64,000 bases of DNA from Bretschneidera sinensis (GCA_023935145.1 CM043698.1:149731625-149795624); one strand, 5' to 3'; shown: positions 31,301-45,200, counted from the stretch's first letter. The notes: generated by a model from the sequence alone, not told the origin. Numbers and translations: made by a program.

Positions 31301-34300
31301 GCTCCGTAGATCGCATTTAAGAACCTGTACTTATATTTCTTGCTTCTCCTCCTTGTTAATTGGGAATAAAGTACTGTTAAATTATTCTTCCGGCCCTTTT
31401 GTGACTTTTATTATCTATTATATGCATGATAGGTTGTGGGAAAGATTGGTGTCTTACATGTGAACTTGGGCAACATGTAATGATGTTAAGAGAAAGTGGG
31501 GGCTCTCTGTCTCCTAGCAGAATCCTTTTTCATATGCGGAATTTTAATTGCCAGATTGGTGATGGAAGTCAGGAAGATGCTTATGAATTTTTAAGGTCAT
31601 TCAAGATTTACTAGCTGATTTGTATCCTAAACTTTTATTTTCTCTATACCATTTCTGCTTCTCTTCAGTCCATTTTACCATATGAAAAGATTCAATTTAA
31701 AAAAATTTGGACTTCCATATTTGGATGGAAGAGTGGATTGTTCATGTTTCTTTCTTTAAAAGTCCAGTTTCATAACTGCTGTGGTCTCTATCCAGGCTTT
31801 TGATTGCCTCTATGCAATCCATATGTTTGGAGGGACTGGGTGGTGAGGGCAAGGTCGATCCTAGATTGCAAGGAACAACTTTTATACAACATGCTTTTGG
31901 TGGGCCTCTTCAGTCAAAGGTGTTTAGTTCTCTTTCTTTCTTGTAACTTTGGTTATAGTAGTATCTTTATAACCTTTCTATTTTTCCATCTTTATTTCTA
32001 CTCTTTCCTACCCTGAATGTTAGTTTCAATGCAATCAGGTTAAGTGTCTGAGGTGTTATCATGAGTCAGAAAGATATGAAAAGATCATGGATCTTACATT
32101 AGAGATATATGGTTGCGTTGAGTCATTGGAGGATGCACTGACTCAGTTTACAACCCCTGAAGATTTGGATGGAGAGAACACGTATAGATGTGGAAGGTCT
32201 GATAACTTTGTTTGAGACCTTGAATATGATGTCATTATATCCAATTCTTGTAGAAGTTTAGGTTTAATGGTATAAACTTGTGCAACTCACTGGCTGGGCA
32301 TACGTATTATGAAAAAGATGTGCTGCATATGTTCGAGCGAGGAAGCAGTTGAGCATACATGAGGCACCTAACATCCTGACAATTGTCTTGAAGAGATTCC
32401 AGGTATCATTTTGTAGTAGTATGAGAACGAGGTCCTTCTATATGTTATTTTCTGGTTCTCTTAAAACTGTAGGTATAGAAATATGTGTCAGCACTTACTA
32501 TTTTGTTTGGTCGTACATAATTGGGTTTGAGTCTCGGTCGGCGTTCAAATATTTACTTTCTTAAATATGTAAGTCGATCATTCTGATTTTAGCTACCTAA
32601 TCATAAATTTGCCATTTGGTGAGATGGAACAGGAGCTAGCTTTGTTGGTAATAATTTCATGTGTCTAGCTTATTATAACTGCCACTCAAACCATGAATCA
32701 GTTCCCTTGTTTATCAAAATCAAATGCTTTTATTTTTAAATCTTTGTAAAGTGATTTTGTATTAGTTTATGTTTCTGTTATACACATTCATGCTTTTAAC
32801 CGTTGTGCCTTGGTATGATTTGAGATTTTCATAAATTGAGTTATATGGATTATTCTCTTATGGGTTTTGCTCATCAGGAGGGAAGCTATGGGAAAATAAA
32901 TAAATGTATCACTTTTCCTGAAATGCTGGATATGATTCCTTTTATGACTGGAGCGGGTGACATTCCTCCAATTTACATGCTTTATGCTGTTGTCGTGCAT
33001 TTGGATACACTGAATGCATCTTTTTCTGGACATTACGTGTCATATGTAAAAGATTTGCGAGGCAATTGGTCCAGGATAGATGACACTGAGGTAATCTGTC
33101 ACCTCATTTTTATCTTAATGCATGGGTTTAGGGGGATTGTGATAATTGTTTTAACTTTCTTATGTGAATGTCGTCAAGAAGCCTCTTTGATGGTTCATTC
33201 AGAATTCAGCTGCGCAATACACATTTTTTCATGCTTGTTTTTGTTAACAGCTCTTTATCTAGAGAAGGGTGATAGCCCATAACTATGGAACTATTGATTT
33301 CACATGGATACTGTTTTTCACATATCTTGCTCAGTTGTGATATACAGTTACTCATATTTATCATGGAGATGAGGCTTCTCTCCTCTCTCTCTCTCTAGTG
33401 TGCCTTAACATTTTCTTTTTAATTTCTTGATACATACTAAAAGATGCCTTAATATTTAAAAGGGGTTGAGAGGAAACGTGAGAAGTTGAGAGGCTTGAAG
33501 TGTAGCAATATCTTCAAATGAGGATTGCTATGTTATCTATAGCGGTTGGAGGTGAGGCTCTGTCTGACTGTTGGACGTCCTGATGATGTGTTACAACTCA
33601 GATGAAGAAGTGACATGTATGACTTTGTGTAAGAATATGTTTAATGAGGTGTTGGTACTAAGAAAAAAACATGTCTAAGATCTCCTGATCTCCTTAAGGC
33701 AGATCAGGGTTGGAAAGGTTGCCTTCAAGGTGGAATGACTTTTCTTGGAGCAAAATTCATTCAATCCCCCCTGCCCACCCAAAAAAAAACAATAACCCGA
33801 AGTTTCCAAAAGCAAGTCCCAAATAGAATTTTAATGCCTTTTAGTGGGCCATAAATCTTATAATCTTATTCATAGTGGTTATAATACACACTTGGCATTG
33901 GGACTGCTCTCGTTTAATTTTTTACATTACAGGACTCTGTTTCTTGGTTGATGGAATGTACTAAGATTATGTTTGATATTTTATGTTTTAACGTGAGTGC
34001 AAGACGAACCCTTAGCATGAGCCCTATGTTAAAGTTGGATAATTTCATGTCTTGTTGTCAAGCATCCTTGGAAAATTAGCATTTCTGCAATTACTAATTG
34101 TTGAAGTGCCTTGTACATTTTTGTGGACTATATTGCTTGTGATGTGCTTTATTAATATTAAACTGTGCACTCCTTTGAGGATGTGGCTTTCATTCACTAT
34201 TATCATAATAGAGATGGATCTTAGTGCTTGTGCTTTTTCATTTTTGTTGAGTTTCTGCTATTGACACTGTTTGGATAGTGGATGTTAGGATTTGATAGCA

Positions 34301-35324
34301 TAGGACTAATTGTTCTTTGTATTTATTTTATAACACACGCATTTTCTTTTTACATGGTTGGATTGTGAAATTTTGATTTTTCTTCACTTACAGGTTCATC
34401 CAGTGCCAATGAGCCAGGTGATGTCCAAAGGAGCATATATCTTATTTTACATGAGGTAGACATTAAAATGCTGCTATTTCCTTTCTGTTTCACTTTGATA
34501 TTACCTTTTGCATGTGTATTTTTGTGAAAATTAACCCTGTATTTCTGTTATTAGTTCACTCTTACTTTAGCAATCTGTTCCACATGAATGCTCCCTTTAG
34601 GTTTTTTAAGTATTTAATCTCTCTTAGGTCTTATCCTCGTCCACAAAAAGAACATACTGAGAAAGCTATTAGGCAGCAAGTTCCAGCCTCTGTTAGGCAC
34701 TGCAAGCCAAAAGATCAGAATCCTTCAAGGCCAGTAAAAAGCAGACCTCCCAACGACTTTGTTGGCACACAGCCTTCATCAGATCTCAGACCAAAAACCA
34801 CTACTGGTTTTGCCAACCATGCTACTAATGGTATTCTTAGGAGTACGAACAGTAATATCCAGCCGGTGATGGAAAAATATTCTGAGCCAGCAAACATCAA
34901 GTTCTCTGATGCTACACCAAATGATTGGTCTCTTTTCACAAGTTCAGATGAGGCTTCTTTCACAACTGAAAGCACTAGAGACTCTTGCAGTACAGTAGAC
35001 TACACTGACGCATGCAATGTAGATCCATTCTCAATCTTCAACACCTTATATTGTCCAGAATCATCTTCTCGTAACACTGTTGCCTGTAGAATGTTTGCAA
35101 ATAGTAGGGCACAAACTAGGTTCTTTTCGGAGGAGAAGGGTTATGTTTTGGACTCGTACTTGTCATCCCAACCTCCAAATAGAATGCTGAAAGGGGAGAA
35201 TTCAAAACAGGTCAATGATTCTATGACCGAATTCCCTTCCGATAGTAACTGCAGCATGTTTGTAAAATATCAGAGTAACCCAAAATATACTTTTGATCGA
35301 ACTTCTGGTCATTGTATACTCTAG
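28187..35324 (+). CDS. UBP17: MYND-type ubiquitin carboxyl-terminal hydrolase (UBP16/17 clade)
   Basis: A cysteine protease that removes ubiquitin from proteins; plant UBP15-19 members carry an N-terminal MYND finger. Coding exons: 28187-28473, 29412-29853, 29944-30400, 30475-30626, 30756-30844, 31241-31326, 31433-31595, 31796-31919, 32039-32196, 32318-32402, 32878-33090, 34394-34455, 34628-35324; all phases agree, giving 1004 residues. Seen: a membrane segment at 10-28 ([19 protein letters not shown]), MYND zinc ligands C76, C79, C87, C90, C96, C100, H109 and C113, a long Ser/Thr-rich linker, and the USP domain from about 447. The Cys box [18 protein letters not shown] has catalytic C477; GSQEDAYEF is the QQD-type box; SGHYVSYV has catalytic H733, with IDDTE after it. 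The last 230 residues are polar and unassigned. The start is the first ATG giving the conserved N-terminus. Acceptor 11 (TATGAAAAAG, 32317) is weak. UBP17 rather than UBP16 is a judgement from the N-terminus. Confidence 0.88.
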
Positions 35325-36053
35325 TTCATGGTAGATTTCAAGTGATTTTTAGATTAGATTACTCAGCCATATTGGTTTGGTGCCCCAAAATTTTCGTTTT
35401 CAATGCTTTGTTGATTGGGGCATGTGGATCATATTAAAACATCCAAGGAAAAGGAATATTCTTGTTATATCTTGAAATTATTGTTCAAAATTTTTAAGTT
35501 ATGCAGTTCCCAAAGGCTCCATCTGTTTCCTTTCAACATTCATTGGAATTTACATCTTGTAAAGGTTTTATCTTTTAACCCCTCTTCATCTAGGATTCAG
35601 CCGAGCTAACAGTTAGCTCTATTATCTTGAACAATAAGCGGATGAAATACATTGCTTTTGTATTGTAAGATCTGAGTAAACAGAATGTATCGGCAGCCAA
35701 ATTCTGTCACTCTGAATGAAACCTGGAATTTGGGATCAAAATATCCATTATTCAGGTTCAGGAGTTATGTTCCTGTCAAAGTTAGAAGTTGGTTGAAGAT
35801 AAAATGTTGAAAGTTGAAACCATGACAACACAAAAAGATTATAGTACCAACTTTATTCAACACTGCAAATAAGATTACTAGTCCGCTACACCCCATCATT
35901 TTCTCACCAGATAAGAAAGTTTAGAGATTCGACACAAAAAACAGAGTAAACATAAAAGCTTACCCCTTTATTTATCTAGTTTTCCCTTACTATGTTTTTC
36001 AAGAGTCCTTATATATTGTTATCAGCAAAGTCATCTTCTTCCAAGTTTTCTTC
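35325..36053. other. Convergent 3' flanks of the UBP17-like and SOUL genes
   Basis: Noncoding. It should hold the 3' UTRs of both genes, which converge here with about 730 bp between stop codons. No exact poly(A) site can be assigned. Confidence 0.4.
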
Positions 36054-37271
36054 TCAAATTGTGAGCTCATCTTCCATATCGAAAAGCATCCAGATTTCAT
36101 TCACTCTACCTTCAAATTCAAATGGTGAATTGTACTGTGCAACAGTGTAAACTGAAGCGGAAAGAGATCCATAACTTTTCTCAATGGCAGCAGACCAGAC
36201 AGTGCCAGCAAGACTGGCATGCAAGGCGGCAGCTTCCTCTCCAACATTTGAGTCTGATGCAAAGCCACTGAATTGCCTCACTGCTGCGTATGCGGGTTTC
36301 CATCTCTGGACATGGAGGCCTTCTGCAGGAGGTGGGTTTTCTTGGTTCTCTTTCGGGACGTAAAAGCTGATGGTAAACGAGGATTCACAGAAGGGTCCAT
36401 CACTTGGTGAAACTTCGCTGATAACTGGAGCTGTCATCTCTATCTTTTCTTCATACTTGTTTTTTCCTTGAATGTAGTTAAATAATCTGCAAGAATGAAT
36501 AAAAAGAACATATCTAACTTCTGTGTTCCCAGGGTGAATCAACCAAAATACAATTTTGAAAACGGGATCTGGTCTGGAGATCAGAGAAGTATCATATTCA
36601 AGGGTTATATATGGTCCCAAGGTAAACCAAAAACAAAATGAGGAAAAGTTAAATTGGTGGTGACTCTGGTGATAGTGTTCTCAAAACAGTGTCACATATG
36701 CAACCCAAAATGCTTTGGCGCCATGATTGGTAGGAGAGAAAGGTGTGAAGAAAAAAGAGAGAAGTAAGAAAAATAAGAAACAAAGTTCCATCATGTGTTT
36801 GGTAGACATAGTGAAAAAGAAAAAATACAAATACGAAAGAAAATAGCCTATTTTATTCTCCACTCTTCAATCATCACAAATGAGAGGATTGTGATTTATT
36901 AAGGATGGGAAGAAAACCTCAAGCTTTCTAGTTTTCTTTCTGTTTACTTTTCTCTGATCCTACTCATGGAAAGAAAGTGCTTTCTACTTTCCTCTCTTTC
37001 GTCATTCCCTCACTTTTCTCCTTACCAATCATAGTGTTAGCATAGAATATAAGGTATTCTCTTTCTAAGTTTACATTTAACATCGAGTTAATCTATGTAA
37101 AGTCTTGTGATGATCTTGTCCAGTTAGTGATGAAACGGTAGGATTTTATCATAATGCCTTCCATTGAGGCAATTAGACAAACATATTACAGGGTAGGTTG
37201 CTTTTTTCTTCTTTTTTTTCAAAATTTTGATTTTTTACTACCAATTGATTGATGTTTATTAAAATTCAAAA

Positions 37272-37329
<58 letters not shown>

Positions 37330-37847
37330 TGGATATTTTGGTTTCAGCCTTTTAGGGTTTATACCAGATAAACTTATTAATGTTGAATTTAATTTCAAGC
37401 ATTCCCCTAGGTGAACATGCAGCACTTATAATAAAATATTTGCAACCTAACAAAATAACTTTAAAACAAATAGAAAGAACTGGCTACATAACATAATTAC
37501 AATTAAAAAAAAACTAAATAAATATATAATAAAACCAGAAATTCTAATTAAAAATAGTTAAGAAGACAAAAAAGAATATCTTACTGTAAGAATCCTGTTC
37601 TGGTAGCTTCAACAAGAGAGATATCCTGAATAAGAGAGGTTGACATCCACACGGTGGAATTATATTTACGAATTTCATATCCGTTGCCAACGTGAACAAC
37701 TTCATAGCTTGGGCATTCTATGCGGTTGCATGTGGGTGGGTATTTCCCTACAGCTTGATGCCCAGTCTCAGGCCACAAACCAAAGTTTGAGCTTGAGAAG
37801 AGACTCAACAGAAAAGACAGCTTCATCATTTTTGGACTAGCAGCCAT
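36054..37847 (-). CDS. SOUL family heme-binding protein
   Basis: Two exons on the minus strand: 37847-37585 and 36486-36054, joined in phase (TTACA|GTAAGA donor, TTCTTGCAG acceptor), 231 residues, TGA stop. SOUL/HBP proteins bind heme or other tetrapyrroles. The N-terminus (MMKLSFLLSLFSSSNFG) looks like a signal peptide, so a secretory or vacuolar location is likely. SOUL hallmarks follow: ECPSYEVVHVGNGYEIRKY, STSLIQDISLVEATRTGF, QLFNYIQGKNKYEEKIEMTA, PVISEVSPSDGPFCESSF, FSGFASD, and the conserved end YTVAQYNSPFEFEGRVNEIW. The chosen ATG (37847) matches family length; an upstream in-frame ATG at 37916 would add 23 residues before the signal peptide. The 1.1 kb intron carries an (AT)n/(AC)n microsatellite. 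Resembles Arabidopsis At1g17100-type proteins. Confidence 0.9.
37275..37327. repeat. (AT)n-(AC)n compound microsatellite
   Basis: About 20 AT units followed by about 6 AC units within the SOUL intron. Confidence 0.9.
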
Positions 37848-38649
37848 TGGGTTACTTCTTTTGAGTTTCAAAAAGAGATTACTTTTTGGGTCCTTATATA
37901 TGATTGTTGGTAGCAAGTGGTTGACTTGCTTCTTGTTTCAGAGAATCAAATGTCTTAATAAGGTCCACACATTTACAGATGATGCTTTTACCCTCTTAAT
38001 GAGCTAGAAGTACAAGATAGCCCATGAGGACATTGTTATTTACAAGATTACTACTTTGAAATTATTAACCATATCTTTTGCTGCAGACCAAAACCAAAAA
38101 AAAATGGAAGGTCTTTATCTTCTCTCATTCAGTCTTCGCTATGGCAAGCCTCAAATGCCAAGGTGTTAAAGTTGAAATTTTTATCAAAATGTTGGCATAT
38201 GATGAACATATTTTTTTAATCTTAAAGTTTTTTCAAAGAGGAAGTAATATAGAGTAATAGTTTTAAGAAATAAAGAGGCTCATAGCTTAATTTAGGAACT
38301 AAAAATGTGCTAACTTTTGAATATGTGATAATTAAGGGATATCACTGGAAGAGGCTTACAGCTAAATTGATTAATTTTTTTTTATTTCTTTTGTCTCAAA
38401 TATTTTTCTTTTTCTTTTATTTGTATAAAAAATTAAAAACTGCAAGTAAGCTGTAAGTACGACAGCGAATCATCGTGGAGATGATATTTCGATTCAGTTC
38501 TCTGTAATTCTCTCTGATAGAACATTTTTCTGTGCACTCTCCTCTTTCACAATTCATTTAATCAAATCAGACGAAAACTCTGTGCTACATAGATTAATCC
38601 ACCTCAGATACTTACTCAAGGTTGCAGGAAATTACTGACTTTCCTTTCT
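37848..38649. other. Divergent spacer between the SOUL gene and the PPR relic
   Basis: About 800 bp of AT-rich sequence that must contain the SOUL promoter (on the right side of its ATG, minus strand). No clear TATA box could be assigned. Confidence 0.35.
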
Positions 38650-41139
38650 TGACCGTGTTTCACTCGTGCAACAATTAGGTGATCTTAAAGAAGTATAACA
38701 TGGCAAGTCACTTCACTCATTTTACATCAAAAGTGGGTTCGGTGAAGTTGTTTTTGTACAAAACAATATGATAGGGTTTTATGGGGTTTGTGGTGATTCG
38801 GTGAGTGCCTGGTTATTGTTTGATGAAATGCGTGAACCAAACTTGGTTTCTTGGACAAGTATGATATCTGCATATGTACATCATGGTCAATATGAAATTG
38901 GGTTGCAAATGTTTTCTCTTATGTGTCGTTCTGGGTTGAGGGAAAATGAGTTTGGTTTCTCGGTGGCACTTAAGGCATGCAGAATTTTGCGGGACTTTTT
39001 GATGGGTATGCTTATTCATGGGCAGATAGTGAAATGTGGGTTTGAATCATGTAGCTTTTGTAGTGCTTCAGTCCTTGGCATGTATGCTGAATATGGGGCT
39101 GGGGTTGCTCGTAAGTTTTTTGATGGGATTCCTCTGTGGGAAAGATCGGAGGCCTCATGGAATACGTTATTCTACAATTACGTGCAACTTTCTGATGTTG
39201 AGGGAGCTGTGGGGATGTTTCGTCAAATGATGCAAGGTTGTTTCATGGGCACATTGTAAAGTTTGGCTTTGAAAATGACATTGTGGTGGGTGGAGCTCTT
39301 GTTGATGCATATGCAAAACTGGGATTTGTTGATGATGACTGTGAAGTGTTTCAGAATCTAGAAAAGAAGGATAATTTGGTATGGTGCACCATATTCGCTG
39401 GGTTTAATCACATTGGGAATGCTGAACAAGACCTGAATTTTTATCTCAAGTTTCTTTGAGAAGTTAATAAACCTGACCCTTATATATATGTAAGTGTATT
39501 TAGTTTGTGTTCAAATTTAGAGGCTGGAAATGTTGGTACCCAAGTTCATTGCACCTTTATCAAAGATGAATTCATGATGGATTCGTTTTTGGGAAGCACC
39601 CTTATAGACATGTATGGTGGCCTAGGGATGATTTTTTATTCTTATAAATGCTTCCTTGAGGAATGAGATCTGTTTTAGTTCTATGATGAATATTTTACTC
39701 CTTCATTTACATGAAGAAATAGCTCTAGAATTGTTCTCTGAGATGATGAGTATAGGTCTTACACCCAGCCAGTCTACAGTCAACTACGCTCTTGTGCTAA
39801 TCTTAAGAAGTCAAAAGTTGGAAGATCTCTCCATTCTTACTTTAGTAAAAACTTTCATGATACTGATTCTAATTTATGTGCTGGTAATGCTCTTATTGAA
39901 ATGTATGTTAAATTTGGAGAAGTTGATGGTGCGGGAAAGGTATTCAAAGGGATGGAAATGCACAATTGAGTTTTCATGGACAGCGATTCTATCTGGTTGC
40001 AGCGAATTGGGGTGGTTTGAGGAAACGTTGAGGCTGTTTCGGGACATGTTTCTATCTCCAGAATCTACAAAACCAAGTGAATTTACTATAATCATTGTTA
40101 TTCAGGTGTGCACAAAACTGACCGCTCTTGAAAAGGGGAAACAAATTCATGGTTATGTCATAAAAGTAGGATTTGAGGGTAATCTCTTTGTTGAAAGTGC
40201 ACTCATAAACTTGTATGCGGCATTTAAGCATGAAATTCAAAATGCTTTGCTGGTATTCTCATCCATGAAGGAGCGAGATCTTGTCTCCTGGAGCACCATG
40301 GTGACAGCATGGGCGCAAAATGGCTATGAGGGAGAATCTCTAAAGCTTTTTGCAGAATTCCAAAATTCACCCAATTTTCAGGCTGATGAATCGATCTTAT
40401 CCAGCTGCCTCTCAGCTTGTGCTGGCTTAGCAGCACTGGAGATGGGCAAGTGGTTCCATGCGTACATCATCAGAACTGGGTTTGCATCTCATTTGCATGT
40501 AGCTTCTTCCATTATCGATATGTATAGTAAATGTGGAAACATCAAAGACGCACTCAGGTTCTTTGGTGAAATAGAAAACCACAATTTTGTGTGTTGGACA
40601 ACAATGATGTCTGGGTATGCTCATAACGGTCTAGGCAAAGAGGCTGTTGAGATGTTTAAGGAGATGAAGGAAGTTGGGTTGAAACCAGATGGTGTCACTT
40701 TTAGTGGTGTTTTATCTGCATGTATCCATGCTGGGCTTGTCAATGAGGGCTGGAAATTTTTTGAGTCCATGAGAAATGATTATGGCTTGGAAGTGGCAAT
40801 AAATCATTATGCTTGCATGGCTGATCTCCTTAGTCGGGCAGAACAAGTGGATGACGCGGAGGATTTTATAAAGAAAGCACCATTTGATCCAAAATCAAAA
40901 TCCCTTCTTTGGAAAACATTGCTGGGTGCCTGCAATAAGTGTGGGAATATTGAAGTGGGTAAGCTTATTGCACAGATGATGGTTGGGTTAGAACCATATG
41001 ATCCGTCAACATATGTTTTATAGTCAAACATCTATGCATCGGCAGCAATGTTGGATAATTCCATGGAGACGAGAAACAGAATGAGAGAGGAGCATGTTAA
41101 TAAGCAACCTGGGTATAGTAGGATTCAAATGGAAAGTTA
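38650..41139 (+). pseudogene. PPR (PLS-type) gene relic
   Basis: Tandem pentatricopeptide repeats in at least three frames. Typical units: HGKSLHSFYIKSGF, LFDEMREPNLVSWTSMISAY, ALVDAYAKLGFV, then the long open frame 39656-41023 with KGKQIHGYVIKVGF, SSMKERDLVSWSTMVTAW, IIDMYSKCGNIKDALRFF and HYACMADLLSRAEQVDDAEDF. It ends in an E-motif start (KQPGYSRI); no DYW domain. The frame is broken by TAA near 38694, a stop at about 39257, TGA at 39457, frame changes around 39640 and TAG at 41021 (L codon in the family YVLLSNIY motif). PPR proteins normally act in organelle RNA editing or processing, but this copy cannot make a full protein. Confidence 0.8.
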
Positions 41140-41599
41140 AGATCTGGGATAGCATTTTATTTCCATATATATTGAGATAGAAACCGAGGAATTGTTCTTA
41201 ATCTTTCTAAGAATTCATTATGTTTAATTGTCTTTGGAGGTTCAAAATATGATGGACTCAAGGACCTGTGGCCAAGGGCAAACAAAAATTATGAGGAGCA
41301 AAAGGTTTTAACTGAACCAAAATAGATTTGAATGATAAATGTAACCTCTTCTACCTTCTTCCTTGTGCCATTCTTAAGGAGAAGTCGCCAAAGTCAGAAT
41401 CATTTTGTTAAGGCATTGATTGGTAAAATTTTCTCAGCCATATATATGTTATTTCCTCCTTTCTGTTGTGATAGCATACTTCTTGGAAAACCAATTGTCT
41501 AAGGTGATACACGGAAATTTGTGTGAATTATTACTTAACTTATAGTCAAAAGACTTGCATAAGTAAGTACATAAATTTTTTGGCATTCTGATCTATTGC
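41140..41599. other. 3' flank of the PPR relic
   Basis: AT-rich noncoding sequence; nothing recognised. Confidence 0.3.
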
Positions 41600-42065
41600 T
41601 TCCCTCTTGTTTCCATGAGAGTCTTGTTTGCCTGACCACTATAACTAGTTGCATTGATGAAGGACTTTTGTACAATCAGGGAATGGTTTGCTTAAGGAAG
41701 TGGAGGTTGGAGATTTTTGAGAAAGGTCAACTATATGAAGCTTCATATCTCAGTTGCAGTCGGGAAAGGCAACCTTTCTGCCAGCTAGAAGGTATGTGCA
41801 TAGCTTTATATATTGTTGAAAGATTTACATGAACATCTGCACTAAGTTCTCTTGATTGTAATTTTTTACTTCCTTATTGTTTCCTTGCAGTGTTTCTGGC
41901 CTGGCCACTGTTGCTAGTTGCATTAATGAGGAACTCTCTACAAACAGGTGGTTGATTTGCCTATGGAAGCCAGAGGTCTTTGAGAAAGCTCGAGAAGATG
42001 AAGCTCCATATCTTAGTTCCAGTTTGTTTGGCAAGGTGAGGCTGCTGCCAGCAATCATGATCTAA
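41600..42065 (+). repeat. Diverged tandem duplication of unknown origin
   Basis: Two related blocks about 280 bp apart: 41615-41795 and 41892-42055 share CTAGTTGCATTGATGAAGGA-type and TTTGAGAAAG...GAAGCTNCATATCTNAGTT-type stretches. Short open frames in both blocks translate to similar peptides (TTITSCIDEGLL against ATVASCINEEL, then EIFEKGQLYEASYLS against EVFEKAREDEAPYLS), so it may derive from a duplicated exon. No family recognised. Confidence 0.5.
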
Positions 42066-45000
42066 ATGTGGCCTACTTGAAATTGGGGATGGATTTGACA
42101 GTTGAAATTCAGTATGGCAATCAGGAAACACCAAAAATGTGCCGTAGTTATCTCACTCAGAAAATCTCCCCTTATTTACAGCAAATAAATTATATAGAGT
42201 ATGACATTAGCCTCAGAACCTGACAGTGCTTCATCTGAATGGGTAGTGTGGGAAATGAAAATGTGTTTTTGGTGAAATGTTGAATAGAAAATATGCGGAA
42301 GGGGTTATTACTATTCCAAAAGTAAATTGCACTTGCTTAAAGCAGCTGAATATGAAGTATGAAGTAGTAACTTTTGAATGGTAAACTTTGTTGCATTTCC
42401 ATTTGATTACTTCCTAACTTAAATAATAAAAGTTTTTTTAAGTAGTTAGAATGTTTTGAATATAAAAATTGACATTATAAACAATTTATGTGCAGAAGAA
42501 TATGAAGCTTTGAGTTATTCTCATTTTGCATCCTTTTTATTGTGGGATAAATAAACATAACTCTGACAGCAAACAGTGCTGCTCTCTGAACCTAACTCTT
42601 ATTTTTGTCGGGGCTTGGTTAGTCATATATTTATAGCTTTGTTACAATTCATTCGAAATTCTTTTATACCAAAGTTTATTTTACATATGAAAGTAAATAA
42701 TATTGCATACACATTTTGTTAGTGCTCTTCGTACTGGGTATATTTTACTTCTAGTCAATCAGTTAAGCAGAGGACCCTGAAGAAACAATGGGGCTGATCA
42801 TGTGCCCAATTACTGCCCAGCTCTCTGCTGCTGGTGGTTATGTGGCTGGTTTGATGTTTGCCTTACTCATCTGAGTGTCCTCTTTTTAGGTGCTATATCT
42901 GTATCCATTATTGTTGTAAATCTTTAGAATTCTATTTGTCCTAGCAAGTGACTGAATTAATTTGTTAATTTGACTATAAATAAAGCGCAAAATATTAATC
43001 TAATGCACACACAATCACAAACAAACATGCGTTATGTATGTGTATAAATTTATGTGTCCATGTTTTACTCCTTGGAGGGAATTTTAAAAAAAAGAAAGTA
43101 ATTTCATCAGGTAAGGCTGTAGGGATCCAATGTCGAAAGCATAGTTTGTGCATGAACATTGATACTTTTCATTTTTTCTTGATTTTTCAATGCTGGCAAC
43201 TTTATACCATTGAGTAAGTAGAAGCTATATATGAGCAGAGAAGAAGGTGATTACAAAAGCAGGTACTTATGACAATTGACATATCTCTATGTTCTGCTGG
43301 TGCAGAAAATTGTAGCTGTGCTGAGCTTCAATATGAATGTCTGCCTGACTATGCCATTGTCTGCTGACTGATTCCTTCTCTGCTCATGATACTTGAGATT
43401 TGAATTTGTAGTATAAGTCTTTATTTCCTTTATTTTGGGTTTGCATATTCTATTTATTCGCAAACTCTGCTTTGAGTTTGCTAGAGGTAGGAACAACAAA
43501 CTTTGAGTTTCGAGCAATGTAGGCTTCAAATGAGGCATTTGATAACCCATTTGTCCAAGGAAGATTATCTGAAGGTGTTGATACAAAGCGAGGTACGGTT
43601 CTGCCCTGGAATGCTGAGAATTCTTTGATGGAAGTAAAAAGTCTTTTGTGCGGTTGTGACTTGCAACATTGTGAAAATTTTGTTGTTTATTTAGTCATTA
43701 TACTCGTGACAATAGTATTGTTGATTCTGGGCCTTTTTAAATGTTCATCAAAGACAATTTTTTATGGAAGATAGTTGAGAGTTCTAATTAGGTTTTTTAG
43801 TATTACTTAGTTTATATCTATTTTATTTAATTATGTTTCTTAGTTCATTAGGTTTGATATTCATAAGTCAGAACTATTGAATTGTATTCAAATCATCGAT
43901 TAATAATACAAAATTTCTTTTCAATTTTTAATTTCAACAAAAAATTTTAAAATTATGTAGAGATTTATGTTAGAATTTCTTTTTATTACTGTTGGGGTTT
44001 AATTAATCTTTGTGTATGCATATTTAGATATATAGTCAATTAAATTTTGATAGAAGTAATTAAATATGAAATTTGAGATTAAAATGAATTAAAGTTGGAT
44101 TAGTACTCATGATCTCAAGTGATTTTGTCAAAATTTGATATTTACTAATTCCTTCTTCTTGGTGTTGGAGTTGTTTGAAAATTGGGTTGAGAAGAATGAG
44201 TTTGTTTTAGTTATGTGAATTGAATCTTGATAATAGTAATTTTTGTGGTAAATTAATTGAGTTGTGTTTTGGATTATGGAGGTGGATATGGGGTCGACTA
44301 TGTATTGAGGATGACGAGCTACATCTTGGATTGGATCGAGGAATTTTATTAATTTAATTATTGAAGTGTATGAACTATTGGTGTATATTTTTTGGGATGA
44401 TGCTTGAACCGGATGGGATTGATTGGATGTATGATTTAGATTGGGTTTTTTTTTTTTTCACTTATAGGTGTTTTTGGCTATTGAAAAATTTGGGAATGTC
44501 TGAAAATCAATTGAAATTCTTCGAATTTTCTGTAGAATTTTCTCATTATTTTTTACATATAAAAGTTTTCAATTACATGAATTTCTTCTACTAAAGTTAA
44601 GGAAGAAATACATTGTAAAGTAATTATGGTTCAGTTTGAGTAATGGAAAAACTTGAAGATTTTCTGGGTAATAAAACTGGTTTATACTTGTAACTTACAA
44701 AAACAATATATTCTTAAGGTACATGCTTGTGTGCCTTGAACTCTTCAAACACGTGCATAGCATCATATCATTTAATGAGCATTGTGGGTTAAAGTCACTG
44801 AGTATGTTATCTAATAATCTCTCTTTTAGGTTGCGTATCAAAAGGGAGTTCGAGTACTTTGTGTGTTGAGTAAGTCTTTTGGGTGATAGTTTCGATGTGA
44901 GTTTTTATGGATATTTTTCTCTTTTTATTTTATGATATCAGTGTTTTGTGTTATAAAAGTTTGAATTACCTATGATTGAGGAAATATGAATCTTTGTTTC

Positions 45001-45107
45001 TGTTTTTGAGATCTCCTAAAAAGAAATTTGGATCAAGTATTCTTAAATGGTTTATGAGGGGACGATTTATTAGAGAAATTATTTGATTATCTCAATTTTT
45101 ACTTGAA
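42066..45107. other. AT-rich intergenic region, no gene supported
   Basis: Several short frames in both directions, none with codon structure or domain resemblance. No RNA gene recognised. Confidence 0.4.
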
Positions 45108-45200
45108 TAGAATTTTATGCGATATTACTTATAAAAAAAATAGAATTTTATGCGATATTATTTATAAAAAAAAAGAATTTTATGCGGTATTTTGTTATAA
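45108..45200. repeat. 33-bp tandem repeat, three units
   Basis: Unit TAGAATTTTATGCGATATTA plus TTTATAAAAAAAA-type spacer, starting at 45108, 45141 and 45174. Confidence 0.8.

Noticed and set aside
39656..41023. The long PPR frame as an intact gene
   Set aside because: It starts mid-protein, conserved upstream repeats are in other frames with stops, and it ends at a stop inside the conserved YVLLSNIY-type motif.
43287..43586. 99-codon minus-strand frame
   Set aside because: No conserved motif, codon bias or promoter context; probably chance.
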